NCBI GenBank assembly: GCA_949128115.1 | Contig: OX421961.1 | Span: 104,392,363 to 104,456,362 of the forward strand | Source of the DNA: Anaspis maculata | Lineage: Eukaryota > Arthropoda > Insecta > Coleoptera > Scraptiidae | Direction: 5' to 3' | DNA length: 64,000 bases | Translations under genes and position numbers: made by a program | The notes under the pieces: generated by a model | Told to the model about the DNA's origin: nothing | Databases searched by the model: none | What the model saw: only the letters and a program-made list of their open reading frames with translations | Part shown: positions 46,539-58,505 of the stretch, one piece after another | Layout of the letters: each line of letters opens with the position of its first letter | How positions within the stretch are numbered: the stretch's first letter is position 1

Positions 46539-49500
46539 CATGAATACACACGAATTTATATCCCATACTAACTTTAAGCAATGCTCAAGCATGCAAGAAT
46601 TTGGTGAAATTGAAAAAAATGTGAAAAGTTGGCATTCAGTAATCAAAATTCCCACCTGCTGTTGGAAAGACTGAATTTTAATCTGAATTACAATGTAAGG
46701 TGATGATGCACAGTATTTTTTCCAAGCAAGAAAATTAGGCTACAGGAACAATCTAGCAATGCTTTGACAATGAACAACAAAATAGGGAATTACGCTGACG
46801 CTGAGGCCCGGTAGAACTTTTTCTATAAGAATACAAGGTGTTATAAACAATGTACAGGACCTATTTAGGTAACAGTGGATGTTCGGATAGAACTTCCCTG
46901 TAAATTGGTAATCAAAATGTGCAATTTTCACCGTGTCGTCGCCGTGAAAAAATTAGTTATGTATATGAGTCGGCATAAATATTCAGGACGATGTAAAACA
47001 GGGCACGAGGCATAGGAGAAAGCTAATGACGTCATTGAAGGGGGAGTTGAACATTTTGCTGACATCCAAACGGGGATGTTTTCCCAAGCTCGCGCATGGA
47101 CTAGAAGAAAAAATCTTGGAATTAAGAATAAGATTTGCATTTTCAAATTATCTCCATCTCCATCTGCACAAGCACCGCAGACAGATTTGGGGGACCTTTA
47201 GAATATGATAATTTCAAGCATCAACCATTTCTTGCAACATCATCACAAAGAAAAATCATCCCTGCTGGCCATATTTGAGTGAATACGTGCCGAGCATCCC
47301 GATGGTTTGATTTGGTTTCGTAGCTTGACGGAGGAATTGACATATCCGAGGAATTATTAACTTTGTTGGGGTCTCGAATAAGGCCTTTCGTTCTCGCCCA
47401 TTCGGATAGGCAGATAAATTTATCTTAAACCCCCCGGAATTCTACTTCAATGCGCCGTGTGGCAACAATTTCGACAACTTGGCGAAATGATGTTCAATGG
47501 GGATGCGATGAGGAAAAGTGTCAATAATGTGGATAAAGTGCCACTATTACGAAAATTTGAATCTTGATTGATCATGTTATGGGATACGGTATGGTGTGGC
47601 AGTTTATGTGGGATTTATTCATGGAAGCTAATAGGCTTTACCTAAAGTTCAGGAAAACCGAAAACCGCGCGCTGGGAGGGATATATCGATTCATTTGATG
47701 GGACGTTTTTCTGCGCCATTAGTTTTATTTTCTTGTTTATCTTCGTCGTGTGCAATGACGTCAGTCGGTTCAGTTTTCAAATGAGTGCAGCTTGAGCTTT
47801 TGGGATTTGTAGATGCCAACGTGATGTGTGACATCCTACGTCGAGCAGGCGACAACGAAATTATTGTCTTATCCTATTCCTGAATGTAAACAGCAGCTTA
47901 GCTTTTGCTTGAAACAAGCAAATTCATTTTGGTACTGCTGTTAGCTTGTGCTGTGACAGCAGCCAAAAGGTCATCAGATGAATCTGAACAGCACGCTTCC
48001 GCAGTTTTTTTATACATTTGAATAAAATAACCGCATTTACTATTTCGATTACCAAAACGATGACGCCTGTGGTAGCTGCTCAGGTCCTGCCTAGTAATGC
48101 ATCGCAGCGCAGCGGTGTAATTATTAGGTACTATTGCAATGTTTTTTGGGATTTTAGCAACGTAGGTACAGCTCATGTAAATCTCATCTCGCGCTTTCCA
48201 TAGAAATCGTGTGTAGTTGAGTTGACATTTGCAAGCGGTTGAACTATCTGTTACATGCATTAAGTACTAGGTACGTAAGTATACTGAGAATACTCGTAAA
48301 TTCCTAAACCCAAAGCCGGGTTTAATTCAGCGGTTTATTGTGTTGACTTCAACCCATTTAAATTATTTACACGCCTGCTTGGCTCGCTTGTTTGCAACAA
48401 GACCGATTTAGATTGCAACCCGAATGAAAAAAACATTCCTCTCGGGATGACCAGAAGAACGAACCTGCGTTTCCGTATAAATGGCGTTAATACTGCATCT
48501 TCCGTTACTCATTTATTTTGTGTAGGTGTTGTATAATTGACGTAGGTACAGAAATGTTTCCGGTCAAGCCAAGCCGTTTGTCGGAGGACAAGGCCCGTAC
48601 TTCTCGCCTTCCTGAAGGGGGGCCATAAAATAAACTCCGGAGGAAATATGAATATATATCTGAAACTTCCACTTGGACTCTGCCCAAAAGTGCGATTCCG
48701 AGTCCGTTTATCTAGTTCTTTATTGCGGCGTCCTCCTTAAGTCCGAGAAATGCCCGTTTCCCGGTACATTTTCAGATCCTTTCCATTCCAAGTCAGAATA
48801 TAAATACGGGAGGATTGCGCCTGCTATAGCCGTCGGCCCGCAGGACGAGAGATGAAATAACCAATATGAGCATAGGATGAGGATGACGAGAGGAATTCAG
48901 AAGTCCGTTGCATAAAGATCATTAATCTGTATGGGGATTTACTCAGCGCCCCCTCATATACTACCCCCAAAGTGTAGCTACCCTACCCAAACTACCTATG
49001 CACAAAGATTTATCGAACTCTGCCTGACTGTGGCAGTGTAAAGAGGTTTTGCGTTTGAATTGCAGCGCAGCACAGACCGTTAGCGTATACAGTCCTAGAG
49101 AAATGACAGGTGGTTTGTGGTGGTAGAACCGGAAAATGTATGTTCTCTTTGTGCACGTAGGCCGCTCTCCTGATGCTGCGTGTCCGATTAATTATTCATC
49201 CTGAAATTCCTGGATAGTTGAACCGAAAATTCTGGATGATGGGCGATTTATCGTGTCGTTTGTTGATGATCGGCTCCAATTTGTAATTTGCAAATCGGAT
49301 AAATCGCCTCGTTTGTTGTTGGATTGAAAATTCTATTTGTTCGGCGCGTATGCAATTGCATCAGGTTTACTCCAGTCACCGCCAGATATCGACAAAAAGG
49401 ACAAAATTATGGAAAATTGAAACTGCTTGCCACTGCTAAAGAAGCCCTAAGCCTTTAGTTGTGAAGTTCAAAGGTCGACCAAGACGGCATGTATTCGGCA

Positions 49501-49565
49501 CAGGAAGAGGCTCCGGCTACATGGTCCACCATATTATGTCAGATTTGTATTTTTCATGACGTGAA
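46539..49565. other. single-copy non-coding DNA
   Basis: Three kilobases without recognisable repeats. The longest frame (47898-48260, minus, 120 codons) has no domain. No tRNA, rRNA or splice-supported exon was found. Confidence 0.4.
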
Positions 49566-49901
49566 GCTCCGGCTTGTGATGCCACCTTGAAAGCTTTCAA
49601 ACAGCACTTGATTACAGCGTCAATCATGCAGTGTCTGCATTTTTCATTGCCGTTTCAGATCCATACTGATACTAGAGACTTTGAGATTGAAGCCATCAGC
49701 TATATTGGTCGTTCTTTGACCGATAGCGAAGGCACGTTCAGTGATACCGAGAAGGTATACTTTTGTGAGCTTTTGAAACAGTTCCGACCTTACATAAAGG
49801 ATGGTCATTTTACAGTAATGACGGATGACTTTGTGCTTCAATGGCTACGTAACTTCCAGGATCCTAATGGACGACTTGTAGAGGAACGGACTTTTTCATA
49901 A
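49566..49901 (+). pseudogene. Ty3/gypsy RNase H relic
   Basis: An open frame of over 100 codons resembles the RNase H region of gypsy elements: LKAFKQHL, then PFQIHTDTRDFEIEA where TDAS is usual, then RSLTDSEGTFSDTEK, FRPYIKDGHFTVMTDD and LQWLRNFQDPNGRL. The order and spacing of these blocks fit. The catalytic TDAS motif is altered and neither RT nor integrase was found nearby, so it is a fragment. Confidence 0.75.
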
Positions 49902-50890
49902 TTATTGAGAAAAGTAAAAATTCATCGCTTCCCGAAAATTGCGATACACAAACATAAAATAACATCTGATATAGTTTTAAACCTCGAGTGTATCGCCGCG
50001 GGTGTTGACCGTGCAAGAGCGGAGGGATTTTACTACCTGCTGGGAGCACAAAAACAGCCAGAGGGCTCGCTTGCGGTCTCGATAGAAAGACAGGGGGAGA
50101 TCGAACCGGACCTCGGGTGGTGATGCATATCCGTCGTAAAAATTCACGATGTTTTAATGTGCCTGTAATTTGTGTTAAAATAGAGCAAGACCGTTTTATT
50201 TATTGCTTTATTCATTTATTCATTTCCTAAATATTCTCAGCTTTGTACAAGGTTTTCTGGTTACCATTTTGTTTGAATTTGCGGTGTTTTTACAAGACGG
50301 AGATGGTCTCATGATTATGGAATTGTTTGTACTGTGTTGATAATTATTTGCAATTTGGGCTACTTTATCGCACCGTCATTGTATGGTCTGTATTGTTACT
50401 TGGGATTCTCTGTTTTACTTGAGATTTTATGTCATAATTTTGGATCCGATTGCTTCATTGATTGCTGCCTGTGTCACTATGTGTCTTCCTCATGTCTCTT
50501 TGTTTAAACCGGAACAAACCGGAACTGCAGAACGTTTTTCATTTTGTTTTCATGCTCATTGGAAATTGCTCAAGCGAGAATGAAAGGCCTTGTTGAATTT
50601 TGAAATCACCAAATAACATTTTCGTAGTTGTTATATTTTTGAATCTGTATGTGAAAGTCGTACCCAAGGTATATCCTCCCTTTCGTCCACTGTGAATGTA
50701 TTTCATTTATTTTTGTGAGGTTCTAAGATTCTTGCAGAAGGGGAAGGGGGAATTAGGAAACATGGCGAGGACAGGGACTTGGTCAATTAAATGGGGTGAC
50801 GAGCCTTTGCTGTTGCTTGAAATTTAGTACCTACTACAAAATATTCCAACGCCAAATCAACTTCTAACTTCCTGTCACTTGTTGTGTCTC
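49902..50890. other. non-coding, perhaps partly gypsy-derived
   Basis: The 72-codon frame starting at 49905 directly follows the RNase H relic but shows no integrase zinc finger or other known motif. The rest is AT-rich without structure. Confidence 0.35.
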
Positions 50891-51298
50891 CCAAACTCGT
50901 CCCGAATCTCTCAAATCTTAGACCATTATTTCAAGTCTTCCTCATTTGCCCCCAAACTCTCAAACCTTCTACCATTATTTCAAGTCTTCCTAATTTTCTC
51001 AGAGACTCCCAAATCATCTACCATTATTTCAAGTCTTTTTTCATTTGCTCAGAAACTTCCAAATCATCTACCGTTATTTCAAGTATTCCTCATTTGCTCA
51101 GAAACTCGCAAATCATCTACCGTTATTTCAAGTTTTCCTCATTTGCTCAGGAACTTCCAAATCATCTATCATTATTTTGAGTCTTTTTCATTTGCTCAGA
51201 AACTCCCAAACCATCTATCATTATCAAGTCTTCCTCATTTGCCCAGAAACTCTCAAATCTTCTACCATTATTTCATTATTATTCTACCATTATTTCAA
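50891..51298 (+). repeat. 49-bp minisatellite, left part
   Basis: About eight units with a regular 49-bp period, each of the form CATTATTTCAAGTCTTCCTC followed by ATTTGCTCAGAAACTCCC and AAATCATCTAC. The ATTATT words fall at 50925, 50974, 51023, 51073, 51122, 51171, 51220 and 51267. The 49-bp unit is open in all three frames here, which explains the overlapping 87-152-codon frames. The array resumes at 55201. Confidence 0.92.
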
Positions 51299-51323
51299 TT
51301 TGTCGTAGTTTTGGTCCGTCAAC

Positions 51324-52239
51324 ATGGCGTCAAATGAGGAGCTTGCTCAGCTACCGGCTCCCTGCAAAAAGTGTAAAAAGTCCGTTGTTGCTGCATCCAC
51401 AGCCGTGAAGTGTGTGAACTGCAAGAGATATCATCACTCCAGCTGTGTAAAGTTGTGCAAACCGGTGAAAGTGATTGATAGCGCATCAATAATCTGCTGC
51501 AGCGAATCCTTGGCTGGCAATGACGTGGAATGTGATTTCTATGACGCGCTGGATGATCCCAACAGTAAGGTGATGGACCATCGTGTCTTCGTCTATATCC
51601 TCAAGCAAAAGGACATCCTCATTAAAGAACTGTACGAAAAGGTCGAACTTCTTAATGAAAAGATTGGAAATTCGACGCTGGGAGACGATTCTGATAAGAA
51701 GGCGTTCACCAATTCAGCAAAACATCCCACAAAAACAACGACTACTGTCGCTGTAACTGATAGAAAAAAGGTAGAACACCTCGAACACAAAACTCCAGCG
51801 CCCGCAACAAGCTCCTCCGAGTGGTGATGGCCAAACTGTGCCATCAGCTGAAGCGCCTGGCTCGTCACCGTACACCTGGTCCCAGGTTGCGGAGAACAGC
51901 GGCAACAAGAAAAATACAAAAAAGGTGATTGAAAGTAAACAGACGAGTGAAACTACAACCAAGCTCAAGGTTGTTCCTAACAAGGCTTATTTGTTTGTCT
52001 CAAGATTTTCATCGGACACCAAAGCAGAGGACGTACGGGATTACCTGCAGCCTTCTTTCCCGGAAGTTGAATGTTCACAACTGGAATCAAAACACCCATC
52101 CCAGTGTGCATCTTTTAAAGTAACTGTTAATCTAGACAATCTTGAAAAGATCATGCTTCCTGCAGTCTGGCCCAGTGGTGTGCGGGTTGGCAGGTTTTTT
52201 CACCCACGGCCACGGAGCCGACAGATTCAAGTGAAATAA
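51324..52239 (+). pseudogene. ORF1 of the non-LTR element
   Basis: The frame from ATG 51324 encodes a Cys/His finger early (CKKCKKSV, then CVNC, then HHSSC; roughly residues 14-45), a charged helical segment (about 85-112) and a Thr/Ser/Lys-rich stretch, then stops at TGA 51825. The continuation is in the next frame (51838-52239) and ends with an RRM-like or similar small fold and WPSGVRVGRFFHPRP, typical of ORF1 proteins of this group. One frameshift near 51825 separates the two parts. Confidence 0.75.
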
Positions 52240-54952
52240 AGATAAGAATTTGTCACCACAACGTACGAAGCTTGCGAAATAAAACCGAAGACCTTGAGCT
52301 ACTTCTATCATCTCTGAATCTACCTGAAGTGGTTTGTGTCAGTGAGACTTGGTGCTCTGTCACTGAAATCGAGCTGGTAGCCTTATCTCTGCATAGACTT
52401 GCTAGTCATTTCTGTAGAAGAGAATCTAGGGGCGGGGGGGGGCTGCCATATTTGTGATTCTGATATTGATTTTAAAACCATAAACAACACGTCTCCTGTA
52501 GGAATGGATTCTGAATTTGAGTATGTTCTAGCTAAGATTATTATCAATGACGCTGCATTGTCCTTGGGTTGTTTTTATAGGTCTCCCTCTGCCATAGTGT
52601 AAAAGAATTCATTCACAAGTTGGACTTATTACTTTCCAATTTAAAAAGCTACGATCCCACATTGCCAAGTTTTTTGTGTGGTGATTACAATGTAAATTTT
52701 GGTAATGATTCTGATTCTTCAACTGTAGAGCTGTGTAATGTGTTTTTGTCACATGGTTTGACAGGTCTAGTGAGTGAATTCACGCGATTCCAGGGTAACA
52801 AAAAATCTTGCATTGATAACATATTCTCTAATGTGAATTAAGAGCTACTTGTTACTAAAATTATCCATACTGACATCTCTGATCACGCTCTACAATGTGT
52901 ATCTTACTCACTTGTGTCCTCACCACATGTTTTAGGCATCCGGGAGGTGCGGCGCTTCAATGACAGCCTCAGTATTGAAAGGTTCAGGTATCTTTTATCT
53001 GTGCACAACTGGTCGTTTTTTAATTCTGCTACGCTATGTGTTGACGATAAGCTCTCGCGTTTTCATGACGAATTTATTTCTTTGACTAATGATGCTTTTC
53101 CAATAGAGCTTCGTCCGAAGAGGGCGAGATTTCCGAAGCACAGAAGACCGTGGATGACTGCGGAGCTGCGTGACCAGGGATTTTCTCTCAGACATCTATT
53201 TCACACATACAGGATCACTGGTGATGACGGAATTCTTAGTAACCACAAAATCAGAAAACCAGAATATAAACAGTCTCTCATTTCAGCCAGAAGGTCCTAT
53301 AATGCAGACAGGATTCTCTACAGTGACAACAGGTCGGGGACTGCCTGGCAGATTATCAGAGAGGGCTCCGCGCCGAGTGGCTCCAATGGTTTTCCGGCAT
53401 TTTTCGTTGACAAAGATGGCTCTGAGGTGACTGACGGGTCGCTTGCTGCCCAGGGCTTCAATGACTACTTTTTGAAGTCAGTGACGGATTTAAAATCTAA
53501 AACGATGCCCACTGGCACAACTGTTCCAATGCATGTCAATTCCTTTCTCATCTTCCCTTTGCAGTGCTCTGAGGTCCATCGGATTGTACTCCATACGTCC
53601 GGTAAAGATTCTTGCGGCTCAGATGGTGTGCCTGGCGGCATTATGCGGCATGCTGCTGACTACATTTGCGAACCCCTGACTGCTCTTCTTAACCTATCAT
53701 TTCTTGAGGGCCGGTTCCCGTCTAGTCTGAAAGAGTCTGTCATCATTCCTGTCCATAAGAAGGGTGACACCTCAATAATGAGCAACTACAGACCCATCTC
53801 TCTTTTGTCGGTCTTCTCTAAGATTCTTGAGAGGGCTGTTTTTCTGAGGCTTTTTCTCATTATCTAATAAAACATAACATCTTATCACCTAAGCAGTTTG
53901 GGTTCAGAAAGAAATATTCCACCACTGATGCCATTCTCTCTCTTTACAATTTTATTATCCGCAGCATGGAGGAGCGTAAGCTCACATCCTGTATTTTCTT
54001 TGATCTCACCAAGGCCTTCGACGTTGTTGATAATGATCTCCTGCTTCGCAAGTTATTTAGGTATGGCATCAAAGGGGTTCTCCTTTGAGCTGGCTTGAAT
54101 CTTTCTTGAAGGGTAGGCAGCAGTTTGTTTCGCTTTGGCTTGGCGACCATAAGTACTTTTCTACTACTGAGCCGGTTACTTCTGGGGTTCCTCAGGGGAG
54201 TGTCCTTGGACCCGTGCTGTTTTTGTTGTTCATAAACGACATTAACTTGAGTGATTCCCATGTCACTCTTTTCGCTGACGACACGTCGGCTGCGTTGTTT
54301 TCTAGTAGTCTGCGGAATCTCAGTCTGCGCACTGAATCCTGCATGAATGAGATGCTTCGGTTTTGTCGTGTGAATGGTTTGACATTAAATGAGGCGAAGA
54401 CTGCCTTGATGCTGTTTTCTACAAGGGAATGGAATCTGAGTCTGCTTGCGAGGATGAGTGGTGTGAGTGTGAGCCAGAGTTCTTCAGTCAAATTTTTGGG
54501 TGTGGTTATGGACTCCTCCTTGACGTGGGATGCTCACATACTGTCTCTTAACAAGAAACTCGCATCTTCTTGTTACCAACTGAGTCAGCCGAGACGGAAG
54601 GTTCGGATTCATGTGTTGTTAACATGCTATCACAGAGCGTATTTAGGATACAGAAGAGGATCTCAAGATTTCAACAGTCTATTCTATTTACATATTAACA
54701 TTTGTCACATATGTTCATGACAACCTTGACCGTATTTCTAACGTGACGGACTTGTCGACTGCGGAATATAAACTGAGAAATGTCTCAAATTTGAGACTTC
54801 CTCAGCATCGGTTGACCAAGACTTCACGAGGCCCCCTGGTCATGAGCATCAGGCTCTACAATGGTCTTCCACCGGGAATTAAGGGTGTCGAAAGCACACG
54901 TAGTTTCAGGCAGGCTGTAAGGAGGTTGTTATTGGAGCATTCACTCGCTTGA
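52240..54952 (+). pseudogene. ORF2: APE endonuclease and reverse transcriptase, broken
   Basis: Endonuclease motifs: CHHNVRSLRNK near the start, SETW, GDYN (about 52679) and SDH (about 52876). RT motifs: VIIPVHKKGD and NYRPISLLS, FFDLTKAFDVVD (about 53998-54030), SGVPQGSVLGP (about 54181) and FADD (about 54271), with LPQHRL near the C-terminus. Lesions: frame shifts near 52435 (in a G-run), near 52600, near 53870 and near 54078, an in-frame TAA at 52839-52841, and loss of frame after about 54570. The C-terminal part 54743-54952 is again open. Not functional. Confidence 0.85.
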
Positions 54953-55163
54953 GGAATACTTGGAGAGTGATTGGGGGTTTTATAATATTTTGATATTCAA
55001 TATTTGTTGATGTTTCTGTGTCGTTACCAGCTGTGATTTATTGTAACTTATTGTAAATAATGTTTTACTGTTAGATACCTATTGTAGGTACTTGTTTGCT
55101 TGTTCCAAATTATTTTTCCTATTTTCATTGACGATGTCTAATGTAGATTCTGGCGACTAATAA

Positions 55164-55200
55164 ACGTTGTATTGTATTGTATTGTATTGTATTGTATTGC
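55164..55200 (+). repeat. (TTGTA)n 3' tail
   Basis: Six to seven copies of ATTGT follow AATAAACG and end the non-LTR element. Tails of short repeats are usual for this group. Confidence 0.9.
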
Positions 55201-55370
55201 AAACCTTTCTTATTTGCTCAGAAACTTTAAAATCATCTCAGATCATCTACTATTATTTCAAATCTCTCTTATTTGCTCAGAAACTTTCGAACCACCTGCC
55301 ATTATTTCCAGTCTGCCTAAATGGATCAGGAACCTACAAATTATTTGCCATGATTTCAAGTCCGGTTTGG
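55201..55370 (+). repeat. 49-bp minisatellite, right part
   Basis: Three further units continue beyond the retrotransposon (ATTATTTCAAATC near 55250, ATTATTTCCAGTC near 55299, ATGATTTCAAGTC near 55348), still with a 49-bp period but more diverged. The first starts with CTTATTTGCTCAGAAACTTT, so the insertion cut through a unit. Confidence 0.85.
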
Positions 55371-56135
55371 TATTTTGGGTATTTTTTTGAATACCAAATG
55401 TAGAGCGGAGGCAACTGCCCAATGAGCTTGACGCTTTAATAAAAATGTTGACGATATCTGCATAAGTTCTCTTGTAATGTTGTTGAGGAGTTACCAGACT
55501 ATACACACTACACAGGGGTTTCTTTGGCGAGTTCTTTCCTTGTGTGTCCCAGAACAAGGAACTTAGACGTAGGGTCCGTAGAAAAGAGGGGAGGGCAACT
55601 ACGATCACAGCCAAAATCGTTGAAAAGTGGGTAACAATATCCTTGACCAATGCAGACTATTGGCTCAGAGGATTTGGCGTTTCCAACCATTCCCCTTTGC
55701 TACCATCCACAGAAAAGAAAACTACAACGTTGTTCACGAGGTTTTGATCAGGGCAATTCCGGTAGTGGATAGTACTCGTCGTGTTGCACTGGTGCCAGAT
55801 TCCTACAAGGGAAGCGAACGATCGCTTCGCCTGGAAGTACAGCGACATTTTGGACGAGGCGTAAGATCGCTTGACTTGTAGGAATAAGGCCCCTGGATTT
55901 TTGAAACGTACCGAATCACAAGTATTAGTCTATGACCTCGCACGGAGAACGTTCCTTCAAAATGTCTCTCCTCTTTGCAGGGTAGATTTTCCAACATCTG
56001 CCGTGATGGTGATGCAAGCACGATTTCAAGATGGTGTAAATTTTTTCGACAGGGCTCAAGTTGGACCACTCATTCACTCTAATGTATTGAAAGTTATTAC
56101 CGCTAATAACGGATCAATCCAGCTGATTTGACACA
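55371..56135 (+). other. region with overlapping frames, no known protein
   Basis: Two adjacent frames (about 55627-55881 and 55871-56131) of about 85 codons follow each other with a short overlap and have a plausible amino-acid mix, for example DFPTSAVMVMQARFQDG in the second. A single frameshift would join them. I do not recognise a domain; they could be the remains of a gene or element. Minus-strand frames overlap them. Confidence 0.25.
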
Positions 56136-58505
56136 TGAAATTTTTACCCTAGCCGAATTTATATGCAAATGTGCTGCAGAGTCAAACAAACGGTTGTACA
56201 ATAAAAAATGATATCTTGGCATTATTCATCTTCTTTCTTTCCTTCGCGCGCCGTCCTTAGAAATTTATTTCATTTTCCTCCGCAACGGTGGCAATACCGG
56301 GGAACATTGTAGAGAAGGCCCAACTCCTAACATCAAAGGTTGCGCGGCGCAACCTATTGTGACTTCGATTATTCCCCGGCGAGGGTAATTGCTCATGCAG
56401 ATCCCTCATTCTTTGTTAGACAGTTTTGGCCCTTTGCTTTTGTTATTTGGGTTGCCACGCGGGTTAATAAATAGAAATTTATCGTAAGCAGCAACGTTAG
56501 CATTCACAGCAAAGCAAAATTTCGCAAGAACCTGGGCGACGTAATTAATTTTCCATTTTGTGCCATTTTCCCGCGCGTAATTATCAATCTCTTAAACAAA
56601 CGTTTTGGGTGTTGAGACAAATAATTGTAAGCCGTGTGCGACACGCCGTGAGAGAAACAATCGTTATTCTAATTAGCAAGGCCCTTTGAAAGAATCGGGC
56701 AGTAAACAGAGCTTTTATTGCCGTTTCACGAGCGCGCGCTTCAAGATTTGGATCGAGTCTGTGTTCTCTATAACCCCCTAGTTAGTCCGGGGACAATAAA
56801 AATTCACTTCTTTAGAATAAAGCCCGCTCTGCCGGCAGATAATTTAGGCCCGTGGACCTCTAAATAACGAAACATGTTTTCGCACGCCTCGCCCTGGGAA
56901 AAAAGTTTTGCGGTGGCAATTTATTATTTCCACCAAATAATTTCTGACGAAGTTTTTGCACTTAATTGCACGAGATAACACTCGTTTTTACCACCGCTGA
57001 CGGTTTCTATGTTAATGACAATAGATCAAGTTTCTACACTAATTACAAAAGTTGTGCTGCTCCTCAGAATCTTTAAGAATTCCGGATTCTGTTTTAAGCT
57101 GGAACGTTTCTGAGACATGGAGGACGGAGGGGGTAAGTTACTTTGCACACAAAAAGTATATTGTTACAAATTGTTTTCGTCATTAATCACTCGTCAGGGC
57201 TCAAGGATCGATGCCCATCAAGCTCATTTAAAGTATGGCTGACGACGAAAAATTGTTTCCGTTTAGGTCATTTAATTCGAGAGGTCGAAGCAAAGGTAGC
57301 AGTTCTGGGCAATCCATCAGCGGCAAAGATGTAGTGCAGAGGTTAGCAGAAACAGCAAAAACTTTAATCGCGGCCATTTTTTCGAGTTGTCTGGGAATCG
57401 GGCGAAGGGAATAGCAATTTTTCATTTCGGTTCCGCATTATAATGGACAAGCCACTGTCGGATGCGGGGTTTGTTTCGAACAATACGCGGAGGGAGTTAA
57501 TTTTTTTTCTGCCCGCGCGGAGTAGTAGGGAAATAAAGTGGAGTGGAAGAAATAAATTAACGGGCGGTTGGTGAACATACGGCGGTAACTTTCTGTTGCA
57601 CGTAATATTTCAACCCTCATAGTTACCTCTGCCCTCTGCTAAGGTGGGTACCGATCTATCTAAACAGTCGGATGTTCCGGACAGGTGGAAGGAAAGCTCT
57701 CTCTTGGAGTTACGCAGTTTGCATTACCAATCCGACCGAACTCCCGCCAGTTTACAAATTCCGAACGTTGCACTTCTCGTTGACATCCCCCCGCGATCTT
57801 GAAATCCATGTTCGCAATAATAAGCAACGACATTACGGAAGGTCTCTCTGGCGATCCCTTGAAAAATGGATTTGAATAAATCAGCTTGATTCGTTCGGGT
57901 CATGAGGAGTTTACATTGCAAACTCGGAAAAACCTTCTGAACCTTCCAACTTGGACAAACTCCAAGAGAGTTTCGAAAACATTTTGGAGAGTCAAGATGA
58001 AGCTCAATACAACTTATCAATTTTACCTGAGCTGCTACGGTTCGGCAATGGCTGTCGAATTGTCAACCAGATAGTGATTTGAACAGTTTTTGCCCGTTTT
58101 TTTCTTGTACCTGACTGCTATTGTTAAATTTTGTTCTGTGCCTGGGTTGTGACGTTTTTGTATTGCAAGGGTCTCTGACCCACTTACAAACCCCCTGATC
58201 GTCCCCAACTGAATGACTCGTGTGATGGTTGAAAAGAGTGGTACGAGCTAACGACTGTTATAGTTACCAATTTTTTCCCGTCATAAATGCTTTTTTACAA
58301 CCTAATTTTCGGTCCATAAATCACAAAAAAACAATAACTCTTTGAAAAAAACAAAATACGATCAAAAACCCAAACATCTTTCGGGATATTGATGAATGCT
58401 TTCCAAAGATGTTGCCTCAAAAATTCTGCGACTTGTTTTCTCCAAACGGAACCTTGCTGAAGTCAGGTCATTTTTGCACTCCTTCCATTGTCACCCTGTA
58501 TATCA
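56136..58505. other. single-copy non-coding DNA
   Basis: Long AT-rich interval with TAATTA-type words, without repeats. TCACCCTGTATAT at about 58490 is a lone terminus of the TACAGGGTG group, with no partner located. No gene is recognised; frames up to 98 codons (57724-58020) lack domains. Confidence 0.4.

Larger units (their letters stand above)
51299..55200 (+). mobile_element. CR1/Jockey-group non-LTR retrotransposon, two ORFs, decayed
   Basis: It lies inside the 49-bp minisatellite. The order is ORF1 with a PHD-type finger, ORF2 with endonuclease and reverse transcriptase, a 3' untranslated part of about 210 bp and a (TTGTA)n tail. PHD-bearing ORF1 and short terminal repeats instead of poly(A) point to the CR1/L2/Jockey group; the exact clade needs a tree. 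At least five frameshifts or stops make it non-autonomous. Both extremities appear present, so it is near full length. Confidence 0.85.

Noticed and set aside
50879..51337. 152-, 98- and 87-codon overlapping frames
   Set aside because: They arise because the 49-bp repeat unit lacks stops in several frames; the encoded peptides merely repeat the unit.
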